The notes: generated from the letters alone by a model not told the origin. DNA of 64,000 bases from Bidens hawaiensis (GCA_021521415.1 JAIQDT010000841.1:744001-808000), one strand, 5' to 3'; positions 12,316 to 24,997 are shown, numbered from the stretch's first letter. Numbers and translations: made by a program.

Positions 12316-13913
12316 TTTAGTGTTTTACTTATTTTAATTATTAATACCCTTTTATATATACCAAGTATAATTAATAATTAAAATCTAGAATCCAACGATA
12401 AACCCGACTCCGGTTAGGTGACCTTTTTCCCATTGTCGGTTTATCAAGGTAGTTATTCATAACAATTGCAAACCTTTTGCAACTTCTAGAGTTTATGGGA
12501 CCGGTTCGAAATCATATTTCGTGTCGGCATGTTTATCCCATCAACACCTATTAGACCCCATGCTTGGGTGACCCTCTTCACATGGTTCTAATTTAAGTCG
12601 TCCTACTTGTATCAACTTGTAATATCAACATACAAATGGTTAGGTGACCTTTTTCCCATTTATATGCCAATATTACCTCAACATATTAATTTACTCTACG
12701 CGGTTAGGTGAACTTTTTCCCACTAAGAGCTTACTAATATGTTAAGCGTTATACAAAAGGATGGCGTTCAACTTGTTATCCTTAATTTTAAAAGGGATTT
12801 TTTGTTTTAATAATTCTAGTTGTAAAACTTTAAATCTTGTTCTAACATGCATATAGTAACATGATTATTTTGAAACCATTTTCAAAATTCTAATTTATAA
12901 TAAAACCATTTTATTATGGGCGTGAGACGGCTAGTTAATAAATCAATTTTATTAAACTACGTGTCACGTGATTACCGATAATTGTTAGAACCCGTTTTAT
13001 GCTTTGTTAATTAATTCTATGTGACGAAGTTGATATCCTAATATCTAACAACCACATAATCAAACAATCAATTAACAAGCATACACAATTATACTAGACA
13101 CGAGCCACTAAGTTAGACCACACTTGTTAGCCGAAACAAGTGTGTGTCTTAGGTCCGATCCTAAGGGACACACGACACATGGATGTTGTAGCTCCCACTT
13201 GATCCCGCATCCAAATGCGTCAAGCATCTTCTTCAACCCCGTTGTAATCCATTGGGTTTGAACTTGGGCCTTAGCTTCCATAAGCTTCCATTTGGGCTCA
13301 ATTGGTGGGCTTAGGTCCTTTTGGGCTTGAATCCCCTTAATGGGCTTGTGAGGCCCATTATCACCATACCCGGCCCAATAAGGCCCAAACTTCCAATTTT
13401 GCAATCTTCTTTAATTTTACAAAACCAAATGTCCTAATACATTTTTTATTCTATAAAATAAAGATATTACAAATAATCTATTTATTACATACCCATATGA
13501 ATAAATAATTACAAAATTACAAAACTGCCCCTAATTAATTATTACAAACCGAAACTTGAATAATTAATTACAATTACAATCATCAACCACAAACAAACAT
13601 CCATTTTGGTCTACGGCTCGGTCTAGTTTTAATAAATAACAAACATAACCCGTTATGTTTTAGGATCCCGTTCCAAAACCCCTTGACCTTATCGGGCCTA
13701 GCCCAACCCATTTGGGCTTGACCCAATAACTTGTTCTTGGGCTTCGGCCCAATAGCTCGGTTTTATTTATTTATTTATTTTTTTTTTTTGAACAAAGCCA
13801 AAAATATAACAAGATTAAATACAAAAAAAAATCATGCATGTTAATTTTTTGTATAAAATCTTTCAAGGGGAAAATATAAAACCGAAAACACGAAGCTTAG
13901 TTTCCCGTATCCC
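12316..13913 (-). other. 5' leader of inner Copia element with a repeated 22-bp motif
   Basis: About 1.6 kb between primer site and gag. The sequence ggttaggtgacctttttccc occurs at 12412 and 12638, and again with one change at 12702. A 98-codon open frame on the minus strand (13108-13404) has no recognisable domain and is probably incidental. Such long leaders usually carry packaging signals. Confidence 0.6.
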
Positions 13914-13927
13914 GGCTCTTGATGCCA
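13914..13927 (-). other. Primer-binding site of inner Copia element
   Basis: Minus strand TGGCATCAAGAGCC, two bases from the 5' LTR. It resembles the initiator-tRNA-Met site TGGTATCAGAGCC with one substitution and one extra A. Confidence 0.75.
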
Positions 13928-13929
13928 TT

Positions 13930-14878
13930 TGTTGGGTTCTATGGATATTTTAGACTTAGTTAATCATTTAACTAGTCATTAAAAGGCGGAAGCGTGATTA
14001 TCTATAAACTTTATGTACATATATCCATATATATATTACAAGTTCATATGTGTGTTAATCTATGAATAACCCTTTATTCTTGTTTCAAGATTACCATTAA
14101 TCTTAAGATTAGAAACCCGAGACTAAGGATCAAATAATACGGAAAAACTAAACTATCAAAGCTTGTAAAACTTACATTCTTAACTCCTTAAGAGATGTAG
14201 TTGATGGTTGAAGAAGATGATGATGTTGATGCTAGACTTTCAAAGGGGAAATCCTCAAACGGAAGATACCCCGAGCCTCCAACACACACCGAGCTATGTT
14301 AGGAAGCTTGAACACGAGAAACCAAGACTCGAACCTCTTTTGTTTCTTGACTTCGGCCGAACCAAAAGCTAGAGGGAAAGAGAGAGTTGTGGTTACCTAT
14401 TAGCTCTTGAAAGTATGTTGATCTTTATATAAATGAGATCATATCTCATTCATATCTTAAGTTAGGTTTTTGGTCAAGTAAAAGTTACTCAACCTCCATC
14501 AAGTCCTTACCAACTTTGACCAAGTGTATGGGGTGTAAGGCATACATGTCTAAATAATATATATTTTATACCTTATAAAATATATAAACATCCCATCTTT
14601 TATAAACCAATTTATAAAAGAACACATGTTTAAATAATCATTCCAATAATAATTATTTGAATAAATAAATTAACCAATTAATTTATTTAACACTTTCAAG
14701 TAATTATTCAGAAACCCGATTTCTGAATGTGTTGTGTTCTGTATTTGTTTTATAGATCATATCTCAACAAATACATAATTGGTGTGTGTCTAACTCGTTA
14801 TTGGGTATGACCCGACTTGGATCAAACACGGCTAGCCACATTAACCTAAATGTGTCTCGGGCATACGGTATTCTAACA
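13930..14878 (-). repeat. 5' LTR of inner Copia element
   Basis: 949 bp, the partner of 6473-7422. It begins TGTTGGG and ends CTAACA, followed by the ACTTC duplication at 14879-14883. Confidence 0.95.
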
Positions 14879-14962
14879 ACTTCAACAAAACCTACACATT
14901 TCTTTGAATCTTTTTGCTTACACTGTCACTTCAATAATTTCATTTAGCAAAAACGAAGAATT

Positions 14963-16819
14963 TCAAAACTTTCCCAACTTGCTTTTCAAATGAAGAACCT
15001 CATTTTCAATTTCTGTTATCTTAGTTCGTTGTTTCAAAATCTCTTGATATTGTTGATCATTAATTGTCATTTTGATAGACAATTCAACTTTCAAGTCATG
15101 GTTACTAATAGATAATGCTTCTATTTTCTCCCTAGATCTTATTTGTGATTCTAGTGATTGTCTATATGTATCCTTAATTGAAGCAATATCTTTTACCAAT
15201 AGGTAATTATGCTCTTTCAGCTATTCTAACCTAGGCTTAACAGTTTCATAATCAACACAAGTAACATTTGCGTATAATTTAACAGAAGAGGAAGAAGAAC
15301 TAACTTCGTCAATTTTAGCCATGCATGCAAAATAAGTTGGTTGAATATGACACGAATCATCATAATCTGATTCTATTTCATTGTCAGGTGACAGCTCGTT
15401 CCCACTAGCGTCTTGAAATCTTTCATTCAGCTGGAACATAGCCAAATTCGCTTGATTATCGTTGCACAACAATCTTTGAATCCAATTAGTTCCATCAGCA
15501 GCAGAGAGAAGGGCTTGTGATCCCGAAGCAGAAGGTTTACTACCAGAAGGCTTATCAACATCATTAATATTTTTTCCCAGAATTTATGTCTTGGCTTCGC
15601 GGTCCATTATACTCTTTCTTCGGCTTATCACATTCTTTGGCAAAATGACCAAATTCTTGACAGTTGTAGCTCCTGACTTCCATCTTATCAAAACTACCTC
15701 GTTTGTTCAGAGATGGTAGATATTTACCAGTTCTTTGCATATATTTCTTCACCTTTCTCACAATCATTGCCATGTTACATTTAAGATCCATAAGTTCCAA
15801 ATCATCTGCATCAATTTGGTCATTCTTCATCAGTTAGCTCACTTGTAGCAATCTTTCTACCAACCGAATTCTCATACGATGTCATGAAAGCACACAGAAA
15901 CAAAAAGTTTTGTTCAAATTCTTTCATGTTAACATTTGGTGGTGGAGTGAAACTATTGGTACAAGAATACCCACCGAATTATCAGTAAATACAGATGCCA
16001 TACAACATACATTTGGATCACTATAAGTTGATGATCCCTCGTTTTCACTTTGAGTAAGAAATGCAGTAATCAGAGTTGTAGTGCTACTTAATGGCATACA
16101 ACCTCCATAAAAAGATGGATCTTGAATTTTTTTTTTTTTTTTTTTTTTGAAGATTTCTGACATTTCAGATCATATTCTCTAGCATCCACTTTTTGCATGA
16201 ATTCTGAAGCCGTTAGATCTTCATTCTTGAAATAATTATTTTCTTTCAACACCATCAGGAATGTTGAATATGAACCAGGTAAAGCATTCTTGACTGTATC
16301 AATCTTGTCAGATTCAATAGGTTCCATCTTCAATTTGTTCATTTCTGCTATCAAATGGTTAAAACGAGTAAGCATCTCTTCAACAGTCTCACCCTTTAAT
16401 AAGTTAAAGTTTCAAAATTGAAACTACAACATCACTTTCTTGCTCTCTTCTGTGTTTTCCATACTTCTCATCTTAATGTTTTGAAACAATGAAGTACATA
16501 TCTTAATACTTCCAACTTGATGAAATATGTTATCGGGTAATGCCATAGTCAGAGTTGGTATGCTTTGGTCTCAATCTCTAACGCTTTCTTTTCCTCTTAC
16601 GAGTATTGAGAAAAAGGCTTTTGGAGTAAAACCCGTAGTTTCACTACCAAGCATTGAAACTATATAAACTTCATTAAGACAATGAGAACAACCAGGATGC
16701 ACGGAACCAAGATGTGCTTGAAAACGTGGTTCTAATTTAGCAAAATCACTAAACTTCATCAAATGTGGACATTTCGAATGAGATCCAATTTCCGCATCAA
16801 GGTGTAACATTTGTTTCAT
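14963..16819 (-). pseudogene. Element A gag (decayed, several frames)
   Basis: Minus-strand pieces in order: 16571-16819, unrecognised N-terminal stretch starting just inside the G insertion; 16380-16570, degenerate, with MALPDNIF matching MALPQEIL of element B; 16088-16375, capsid-like gag (LTRFNHLIAEMNKL); 15924-16163, the Ser-rich linker; 15564-15830, a zinc knuckle whose first Cys is lost (SYNCQEFGHFAKEC); 15221-15472, an acidic region; and 14963-15199, a coiled coil. The linker is out of frame with the capsid piece because of a run of 22 T at 16127-16148, an A-run in the coding strand. Homology with gag of element B is clear in order and motifs. Confidence 0.8.
16127..16148. repeat. Homopolymer run of 22 T inside element A gag
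   Basis: It encodes a Lys run on the coding strand, and the reading frame changes across it. Slippage expansion is the simplest explanation; assembly length error is possible. Confidence 0.85.
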
Positions 16820-18165
16820 CAGTACGTGTCACACCCCGACTTATGGCCTGGGCGTGTGACCAACAGTTGCTACCGGTTTTGTAAATGTATCAGAGTTCAG
16901 CGGAAGTCCTTAAAAATATATTTTGAAATATTAAATTATTTTTAAACTTTTTATTTATAATATATATATATATATATATATATTAAACATTAGTTTATTT
17001 GTACATCATAATGAAACGTTTTGTTTTATTAGAAAACTTCATGGATAATAAATATCCACATGGTTGATTTATAAACTTTGTTTAGATTTTTATAAAACTC
17101 GTTTAAATATTTCTTTCAATATTTTATTTATTTAAAACTATGAGACATTTCTACCTTGCGGACATCCACTTCATGAATGACTCCAATTCTTGATACTTTA
17201 ATCACCTGAAATGTTAGAAAATACATCCGCGATGTGCTGGTGAATATGCTGACGCTAAAATATTTTCTTTACTTTATTACCCCTCGAGACTACGCCTGCC
17301 TCGGCCCATCGTGGCTTAGGAATAACAAAGTTAAAACAACACTTTTATAAATTCAAGTCTCTACTCTAGGTCACCTCAGCAAACACCGCAGCGTTCGACT
17401 TAGTTAAGTACTCGTAAGTATACACAATGATCGTACTTCCCGCGGTAAAACGTCCTACGATCAAGGTGGTGCGATGTGCCCATCGCATACTACCACATAT
17501 GTAAGGATCCAGACACATGTATACCACAGTCTGAGGGCTAGGTTTATACTCTCATTTATAATGGTTTTAGGGACACGTAGTCCCTTGTAATCATTTTCAT
17601 ATAACATGTTTGACTTATTTGAAAACAAGTTTAAAAGTTTGGGGGCGTATTCACCTTTTCGCTTTGGGATCAGCTTCAATACATTGTCCGAGGGTCTTTC
17701 CCTCTTCTTTGTTATCTCGCACCTATAGTACGAGTATAACTTTTTGTTAGTCGAATATACAATCCGGCTTAAGACCTCTAGTCTCTTTTGTAAAATCTTT
17801 ACCTCGATTTTAAATTTCTTTATGAACCTTTAGTTCAAAACAACTTTTCTTTATTTTAAACCTTTAGTTTAAAATATTATTTATTTCTTTTCTTTTTCAA
17901 GTTAAAATTCTTTCTTTTAACTTATTTACTTTTCTTTTCTTTCACAAGATAAACCTCTAGTTTAAGTTGTTTTCTTTTTCTTAAACTCTACGTTTCTTCT
18001 TCATTAAGAAACATATATTTTTCTTTTACTTATTATTTAAGAATAATAAACTTAAATAATATTATCAATTACAAATATGTTTGAACCTATAGTCCAAATC
18101 ATATATCTCTTAATCTTTAGCTTGATATGTTTTCTTTTCTAAAATATACGTTTCCAAAACGTATA

Positions 18166-18226
<61 letters not shown>

Positions 18227-18863
18227 CATTTATTTAAATAATATAAACAATATATATATTCATTTACATGACATATCTTTAAATAATAACTTAATCTTTA
18301 TTTAATAAAGATTATATTATTTTATTTGTTTCTTCATTATTTCTCCCTTTATCATAACAATCATATATTATCTTTATACTTTCTTTGTTTTATTTTTTTT
18401 TTGTTTATTTTCGAGGTATAGACTATACCCTTGACTAGGGTCTAAGCCTTTATTATTTTATTAATATTTTATTCCGGCATTATGCATACCTTGTTCGATT
18501 TATTGTTTTATTAACTCGCGGGCAGCACTTCGACGCTTGCACGTATATCGAGAATCTTGATCCAAGCCTCCTTGGCACGCAAATCGAGGCACACCGGTAT
18601 TCAAATCTCGTCGGCACACACTTCGGGACGGGTCGTTGGGTCGTCTCGGGTTAGCACGTACTTCAAGGCAGAATGTCGGGTCGTCGGGGTATCGTGTGTT
18701 TATTGGTACGGATTACGAGGTAAGATGTCGTGGTTTTATGGTCATGGAAAACGAGGTGGTCGGTACACGTTTATCGATGTGATATTTAGAGATGTTAGAG
18801 AGTGTATTCTAGAGAGAGAAAGATGTGTGTGAAATTGAGTGTGAAAAATGAAAGGGTGGAGTC

Positions 18864-18874
18864 CTCTATTTATA
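18864..18874 (-). promoter_or_regulatory. TATA box of element G 3' LTR
   Basis: TATAAATAGAG on the minus strand, the same sequence as in the 5' LTR (27075-27085) and in the nested solo LTR (23595-23606). It lies about 450 bp into the LTR. Confidence 0.7.
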
Positions 18875-18963
18875 AGCTGGCCATGAGACCCGTCGCGATA
18901 CGCGATGGGCCCAAACGTAGCCGTCGGGTATCACGGCGTAGCTATTGTGAGTCACTGGTAGGT

Positions 18964-19150
18964 TTGCCACGTGGCAGAAGCGGTGCCACGTGGTGACACG
19001 TGGCGAGCTTTATACCACATTGTGACACGTGGCATGACACGTGTCACATTGTCATGGCTTGATGCCACGTTGTGACACGTGGCATGACACGTGTCACATT
19101 GTCATGGCTTTATGCCACGTGGTGACACGTGGCAGGACACGTGTCACCGT
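18964..19150 (-). promoter_or_regulatory. Array of ACGTG cores upstream of the LTR TATA box
   Basis: Ten ACGTG cores in about 190 bp by my count, mostly as CCACGTGG, ACACGTGGC or ACACGTGTC, with a 50-bp unit repeated twice. These match the G-box/ABRE core bound by plant bZIP and bHLH factors. The array lies 90-290 bp upstream of the TATA box in element orientation. Regulation by stress or abscisic acid is inference. Confidence 0.6.
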
Positions 19151-19326
19151 CTAAGACCTCGTCATCGCGATGCGCGATAACGTTTGGTCTAAGGCCGTCG
19201 CGTTTCGCGATAAGACCAGAGACAGCTTTTATTATTTTTAAATTTTTAAGTTCAAAACTTTGACATTTTTGGTCCTTTATCTTTTTGAACTTGGTATTTT
19301 TGACCCGTTATTTTCGTGATGTCACA

Positions 19327-19340
19327 TCCTCCCCACCTTA
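19327..19340 (-). other. Polypurine tract of element G
   Basis: Minus strand TAAGGTGGGGAGGA runs directly into the LTR start TGTGACA. It is the primer for second-strand synthesis and fixes the element's orientation. Confidence 0.85.
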
Positions 19341-21640
19341 AAATAAATCTCGTCCTCCAGATTGCTTCTTTCTAGAACGAGTGGGGGTATTTTCTTTTTT
19401 TTTTTTTGCTTCGGATTCGAGTTTCCAAGTATACTCGGGGCATCTTCGTGAGTCTCACTTTACTTTCACAAACTTCAATGGTCGTCTATTTACTTTCTTT
19501 GATTTCGAATTGGTTGTTCTAATTTTTTATTTATTTATTTCTGTATCTTTTAAAATGTATCGATAAAGATTCATTGGCTAGACATTTATACAGATTAGAG
19601 ACGTGGAATACATTGTGTATCTTTTTCATTTCTTCGATTATTTGCAGACGGTATGCAATAGTACCGATTCACTCGAGTATCTCAAGTGAGCTAAGTTTTC
19701 TTTTCTTACTGAAGAGAATAATGTCTTTCTAAGGAAAAATTTAAATTAACATCTTATCGCATATATTATATTTTAATGGTTTATGATGGACGTATAGCTC
19801 TTTTGGCTATCTTACGCCACTTGAATCGTTCATAGATTTGTAATACTTTATTCATCATTTCATGAACTACCAATACACGGGCGTTTGGTTTTTATGTATC
19901 ATAAAGTGTGGCTCGAATGTTTTTATGGTTATTATTATTCAAAAATTCTTATTTGGGAAAATGATTATCTATCTTGCACTTAAATCTTTTATACTTGCGC
20001 GGAGCATAACTTCGTACGTTTGGATTATTCTTTTCATTTTGTCCATTTATTTGGGGATGATAGACAATGCTAAAGTTCAATCGAGTTATTAACGTTTGTT
20101 GGAGAGTATCTCATAAATAGGACGTAATTAGATTATCTTGATTGGAGATTATGAATAGTGGCACACGTGTAGGAACACGATATTGTTCACATATTTCATG
20201 CTAATCTATCCATCGAGTATTACTCGTTAATTGGGAGAAAGATGGGTAAACTTTGTTAGTCTATCAACAATAACCTATCTTGTATTGTATTGGCATGGAT
20301 TCTTAGGAAGTTTCGTAATACAGTTCATAGTTATCTTTACTCATATCTACATGTGGAGTTTGGGTTGTTTAAAAGTAATCCAAAGGTTTCTTGTGCTCGA
20401 TTTTGACTAGTAAATGAATTTGATATTTCATTATATACGAAGTGATATCTTGTTCATGTTCTTCTTTTAATAATTCGATCTAAGGTTTGTGGTATGTTTT
20501 ATCACTTTTTGAGTGCATCTCGTATTTATAAGCTTTGTTCATTATCGTCTCGTATAGTTTTCCATTATTGGTACCAAATTTTGGTTTTCGAGTATAAGGA
20601 TTTCGTCATCTCTCTCAACTTTAATAAATCGATTGTATCATAACATTTCTCTACAAATATTTGATTTTTTTTATTACTTACTCTTGCGTTTTTCTTAGTT
20701 TTGCTTTGTCTATGTTTACTTAGAGTTTTAAACTTTTAAAACTCCAATATTCTAATTCTCCAGATCTTCTTATTTTTCTGTTTTTGGGTAATAAAATCTT
20801 CAGACTTATCTTTTGCAACTATTTGGATCTACTATCTTAAGTAGATGTTATAATGCTATACCATCTTGTTTTACATTCATTTTTTTTATAATTATGCAAT
20901 CTTCTTTATAAATACATTTCCGTGATTTGAATAGATAACTTCCTTCTATAGTTAACTTGTTTGACTTTTTTACTAATATTTCCGAGTGTTGTAGTATATC
21001 TCTTTTGTTAATTTTATGCCTTTGGATGATGTAGTAAGTTTAAAATTTAGAATGTCGTAAGCAATTGTAAATCGTTAAACATAGTGGCCAATTGTATTTA
21101 ATTATTTACCTTACTTTCAGTATTCTAAATATATTTCTCGGATTCAATCTATCGAATCTCATTCTATCCTTTTTAATTTACTCATTCTTGATAGCTTTCA
21201 AGATTTTCATACTTGTTTTACATAATCTCGTGCTTCATGATTTTGACAGATTCTTTTCGTTTATTTCCCTTGAACTTTTAAAGTTCGGATATTTGATTTT
21301 CTTTGAATAGACATGCTTTGTTTAATTCATCATTCATTTTAGTTCATCTTTCTATTGACAATGATTTATTAACATACTTTCTGGTATTTTGAAAATTTTA
21401 CTCTCTTTTGCTTTGCATATAAGCATTCTTGTGTATAGACACGATTTATATGCTAATATTTTCTCTATACATATTAGGGAATTTAATTATCCATTCATTG
21501 TTACAAAATTTCTTGTTTATAACAAGTTCGTAAAACAGGTTACAAGAGTTAACTTAGACTAATAGTTATTTACAAAAGTTAACATTCCTTTGATCTATTC
21601 TTGTTTTTGTTTGATTGTCTTTGACATTTCTTCATATATT
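19335..21640 (-). pseudogene. Element G pol remnant with integrase C-terminus
   Basis: No long frame is left, but two landmarks can be read on the minus strand. Near 19580-19680, AYRLQIIEEMKKIHNVFHVSN matches the conserved Gypsy integrase end (Tyr-Arg-Leu ... His-Asn-x-Phe-His-Val-Ser-Asn-Leu). Near 19400-19470 are VKVK-DSRRCPEYTWKLE and then the end of pol a few bases before the purine tract. The space between here and the gag knuckle (about 2.3 kb) is too short for protease, RT, RNase H and integrase together, so a deletion is likely. I did not find a convincing RT active site. Confidence 0.6.
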
Positions 21641-21679
21641 TGTCGTAAGTGTTTCAGCATCCATCTCTTCATATTTGCT

Positions 21680-23093
21680 CTTACTTGTTTTATTTTCCGA
21701 ACATGCATTCTTGAAATGCCCCCTTTCTCTTATAACAGGTACACATGACTATGTTGATTAGCTTTTTGCATTTTCTTAGATGCCTTTTTTTCCACAGTTT
21801 TCACTTATGGGTCTTGTGAATTTAGGCAATCCTTTTTCTTTCTTGATTTTCATTATTTCTTTTTATTGATCTCTTTTTCGTTCGGTTTTTATAAACATAT
21901 TTAGCTACCATCATAATTTCAGAGGTTGTTTGTGGTACATGTAATTTTACTATTCTTTTTGTCCCTTTTGATAGCCCAGATATTCATTTCATCATTTTGT
22001 TAAACTCTGAATTATCTAATCGCAGAGTTACTTGACAGTATTCCTTGAGATTGTTATTAACGACTTTCTGATCCCATGGCAGGATTTGATCTTGTTTGAT
22101 TTTTATTAATTGGGTAAATTTCTGTAAAATAAGATCTTTAAATTCTTAAATTGTACATCACTTTATTTCCTTTAACTTGAATTAATATACTCCATCACTC
22201 AAGAGTTTTATCTCGAATATTTTTGAAGAACACTAAATGGTTTGTTCACTTGTGCAGATAATATTATTTAAGATTGATTCTTTCTCCTTAAGGCAATTCA
22301 AGGTGGATATGATATTTTCATTTCCACGGAATTTCTTAAGCTTAAAGGTTTTTTAATTCTTAAAAATCATTTCCTGGTTGAAGTTTAGGTTTCTTGTTTA
22401 CTCTTATTCCTTAATTCGTTCTTATGATTAAATTGGTTACAATTTTCTTTTGAGGAATTAGGCTCGCTTTGAGTCCTTTTTTTTTCTTGATTCAAATTTC
22501 CTAGGGTTATTGAGCATCTTTATTATTGGAGCTTACAATTTCATTAATCATTTCACATACCTCTTCTCTAAATTGGTCATTCATTTCTTTTTTTTTTTCT
22601 CACTTATAACTTCTTTGAAAATATTTCCTTCCTTTGACATATTATAACAATCCATAGATATATTTAATTATTTATGAAAATCAAAACATATCTTGTACTA
22701 CGCAAGATTTTCTACTATGAAATGGTTTATTGCTACCAGTTAGACGAATGTATCGTCTTATTTCATATTTATAATCCACCTTTACTCATTCATCACGTAT
22801 GAGGATTTTTATCTACTCATTGATTTATTTTACTTGATTATGTTTCAAGTATTTCTCGTTTGTTTTTGCTTGCTATTTTTCAAACATCTTCCCTTTGCTT
22901 TTGCTTGCTTTAACCCTTTTACTATTCATATAGTAAATTTTGGGGTTAAGCTAAATTCGTATTTTTCTTCTTCCTTTTCTGTTGGAAGTTGCCTTGTTCT
23001 TTTAGTCGAATGATAGTCGACTTATTTCCATATTATAGATTTGATGTAAAATGTTCATTCCCTATACGTACTTGTTATATCTTATCCCTAACT

Positions 23094-23133
<40 letters not shown>

Positions 23134-23200
23134 ATCTTTTAAATTTTGATATTGTTAATTTAAGTATTTAAACTTTTCTAAACTTATTAAATCTTGTAAT
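21680..23200 (-). pseudogene. Element G gag remnant
   Basis: A zinc-knuckle relic can be read on the minus strand at about 21690-21750 (ERGHFKNACSENK). Further upstream, at about 22000-22080, is a piece like the Gypsy gag region (LRLDNSEFNKMM). Stops and indels are frequent. The assignment rests on these short pieces and on position between primer site and pol. Confidence 0.45.
23096..23131. repeat. (TA)n microsatellite
   Basis: Uninterrupted TA dinucleotide run in the gag remnant of element G. Confidence 0.9.
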
Positions 23201-23266
23201 AAAATATTTATCTATCATTTGATCAAAGCCTAGGTATAACTGAATACCTAATTCGCTAAGATCGAT

Positions 23267-23279
23267 GGCTCTGATACCA
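23267..23279 (-). other. Primer-binding site of element G
   Basis: Perfect TGGTATCAGAGCC on the minus strand, complementary to the 3' end of initiator tRNA-Met. It is now separated from its 5' LTR by the solo LTR at 23286-24995. Confidence 0.9.
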
Positions 23280-23285
23280 ACCTGT

Positions 23286-24995
23286 TGTAACACCACGTCT
23301 TTTACCCTATAAATTTAAGCCTAAATATACTAACTTAGAAAGTATAGGGACCAAAAGTGTAAATTCTGAAAATCTTCTCCCACCGCGGTACGCGACAGGG
23401 TAACAATCAACCCATCGCGTAGCGCGATGGGCTTGCTGAGTCCGTGGACACGTGCCCAACGACGTGTCAACACGTGGCACGTTGTGACAAACCACGTGTC
23501 ACCACCACATAAGACGGCGAAAAATTGAGGCGCCGCGGTACGCGACGGGTCCCAAGGAACCCATCGCTTACCGCGACGGGGTCCGATTCCAGCCTATAAA
23601 TAGAGGGCTACGGGATTGAACCCGTTCATCCCAAAATACACCTATATTTACACACACATAGCATTGGAAAGCGTGCCCTATCACCGTAGAAAGCCAACGT
23701 GTTGTTTTCTCAAAATTCGTGCAAGAAACGAAGTCATAGTCGAGTAACAATCATATAAACGAGTAGATCAAGATCCTGTCTTTTCTTATTATCAATCTAA
23801 GCATCCGAATTAAGGTAGGAGTTATGTTTAAGTTATTTGAATTATAGCTTAGACTATCAATAGAGGCTATGGCCTTTAACCTTGATCGTATTTTACAAAA
23901 CATTCACAATCATGTTTTCATAAACGTTACTTCATGATGAAGTAATGTTAAACGAAAGATATATTTTGACAGGCATGTAGTAACTGGAAGGGGGATATCA
24001 CTAGTAGTAAGTTTCTTGCCTAAGGAAAAGTAATTCGTATAAATCCCAATCAACCGAGGGACCCGTTTACTTACCTGGAGAAACTTACCAACGTGATAGA
24101 ACCTATTAGGCCAAAGCATGCTATATCAAACGTCACATAAAACAAGTGTTTTTATTCACAATCAAAGATAAACGATTTCAAGGTTAAGCTTACAATCATA
24201 GCTTAATCATCATTCAAAACATTCATACGAGAACCTATTTATGTATAGGTTAAGTATCATTCACAATCAATCAATCAGTCAAGGTTTTCAACATCGACGG
24301 TATAGGTGAATACGTTAACCTTTTTGTATTAGTCAAAACATATTTATACTTAATAAGACGAACGGGTGTTTGTCTTATGAGTCAATCAAATGTCTATATG
24401 AGATCGAGTAATCTCTAAAACTTTATAATACAAAATAAAAAATAAAGTCAACTCAGACCGAATACACATGTGTCTGGATCCAAACATAATCGTTCAGCCG
24501 TGGGCTAATGGTCATAACTAGTCTCCCAGTAAGGGCTACGTGGCTTGGGAACAATTGTGTGTGTAGGGCAGTGGTACATAGACCAGAAGTAGAAATGCTT
24601 CTGCTGAGCTTGTAGAGAAAACTATATTTGTATTATATTGTCATTCAAATGTTTTATTGAGTCATACGTGTTTACCAGCATATAGCTGACGTATTTTTTC
24701 TAACCCATTGCAGATAATTAAGCATAAGTAGCATTAATAAGGATTGGAGTCTTAATGAAGATAGAAGCGCGTACAAGATGGCTCCGTTTTTTATAACTAA
24801 AAATCCTTGTAATACGAAACATATATTTTGTAAACTAATACTCGGGTGTTTAATTCTCGAGTAAATTTTCAATGTAAATTAATATTATATTCAAACCTAA
24901 AGTCTTCCGCTAAAATCAACCCAATACTCTGATATATTTACAAAACAGGTATCAACTTGTGATCACACGCCTAGGCCCTAAGTCGGGGTGTGACA
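23286..24995 (+). mobile_element. Solo LTR nested at the primer-site/LTR join of element G
   Basis: 1710 bp beginning TGTAACACC and ending GTGTGACA, flanked by perfect CCTGT duplications (23281-23285 and 24996-25000). The right CCTGT supplies the TGT that opens the 5' LTR of G, so the insertion fell exactly on the LTR boundary. Orientation is plus: TATAAATAGAGG lies at 23595-23606, and the end resembles the end of G's LTR read in the opposite direction. It comes from a related Gypsy family. No internal region remains, as expected after LTR-LTR recombination. Confidence 0.9.
23449..23502 (+). promoter_or_regulatory. ACGTG cluster in solo LTR
   Basis: GACACGTGCC, ACACGTGGC and CCACGTGTCA lie within 55 bp, 95-150 bp upstream of the TATA box at 23595. 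The placement is the same as in element G's LTRs although the surrounding sequence is diverged. Confidence 0.55.
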
Positions 24996-24997
24996 CC

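Larger units (their letters stand above)
6473..14878 (-). mobile_element. Inner Ty1/Copia retrotransposon nested in element A
   Basis: Complete 8406-bp element on the minus strand. LTRs 6473-7422 (3') and 13930-14878 (5') begin TGTTGGG and end CTAACA. Flanking ACTTC duplications are perfect. A primer site lies next to the right LTR and a purine tract next to the left LTR. The internal gene order is gag-protease, integrase, RT, RNase H, the Copia order. By eye the two LTRs differ at roughly a dozen to fifteen positions in 950 bp, so it is one of the younger insertions here. Its coding region nonetheless has at least one frameshift, three stops and a small insertion. An autonomous relative would be needed for movement. 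Confidence 0.95.
16827..19326 (-). repeat. 3' LTR of element G
   Basis: 2500 bp and homologous along its length to 24998-27548. It has an (AT)n tract (about 18168-18226) and a TATA element at 18864-18874. The right LTR carries an additional copy of a 70-80 bp segment (25860-25935). Confidence 0.9.

Noticed and set aside
13108..13404. 98-codon open frame in the leader of the inner Copia element
   Set aside because: No domain, not between recognised signals, no evidence of conservation available here.
18557..18996. Plus-strand open frames in LTR of element G, with a near copy at 26739-27246
   Set aside because: LTR sequence read antisense to the element. Conservation reflects LTR identity, not coding.
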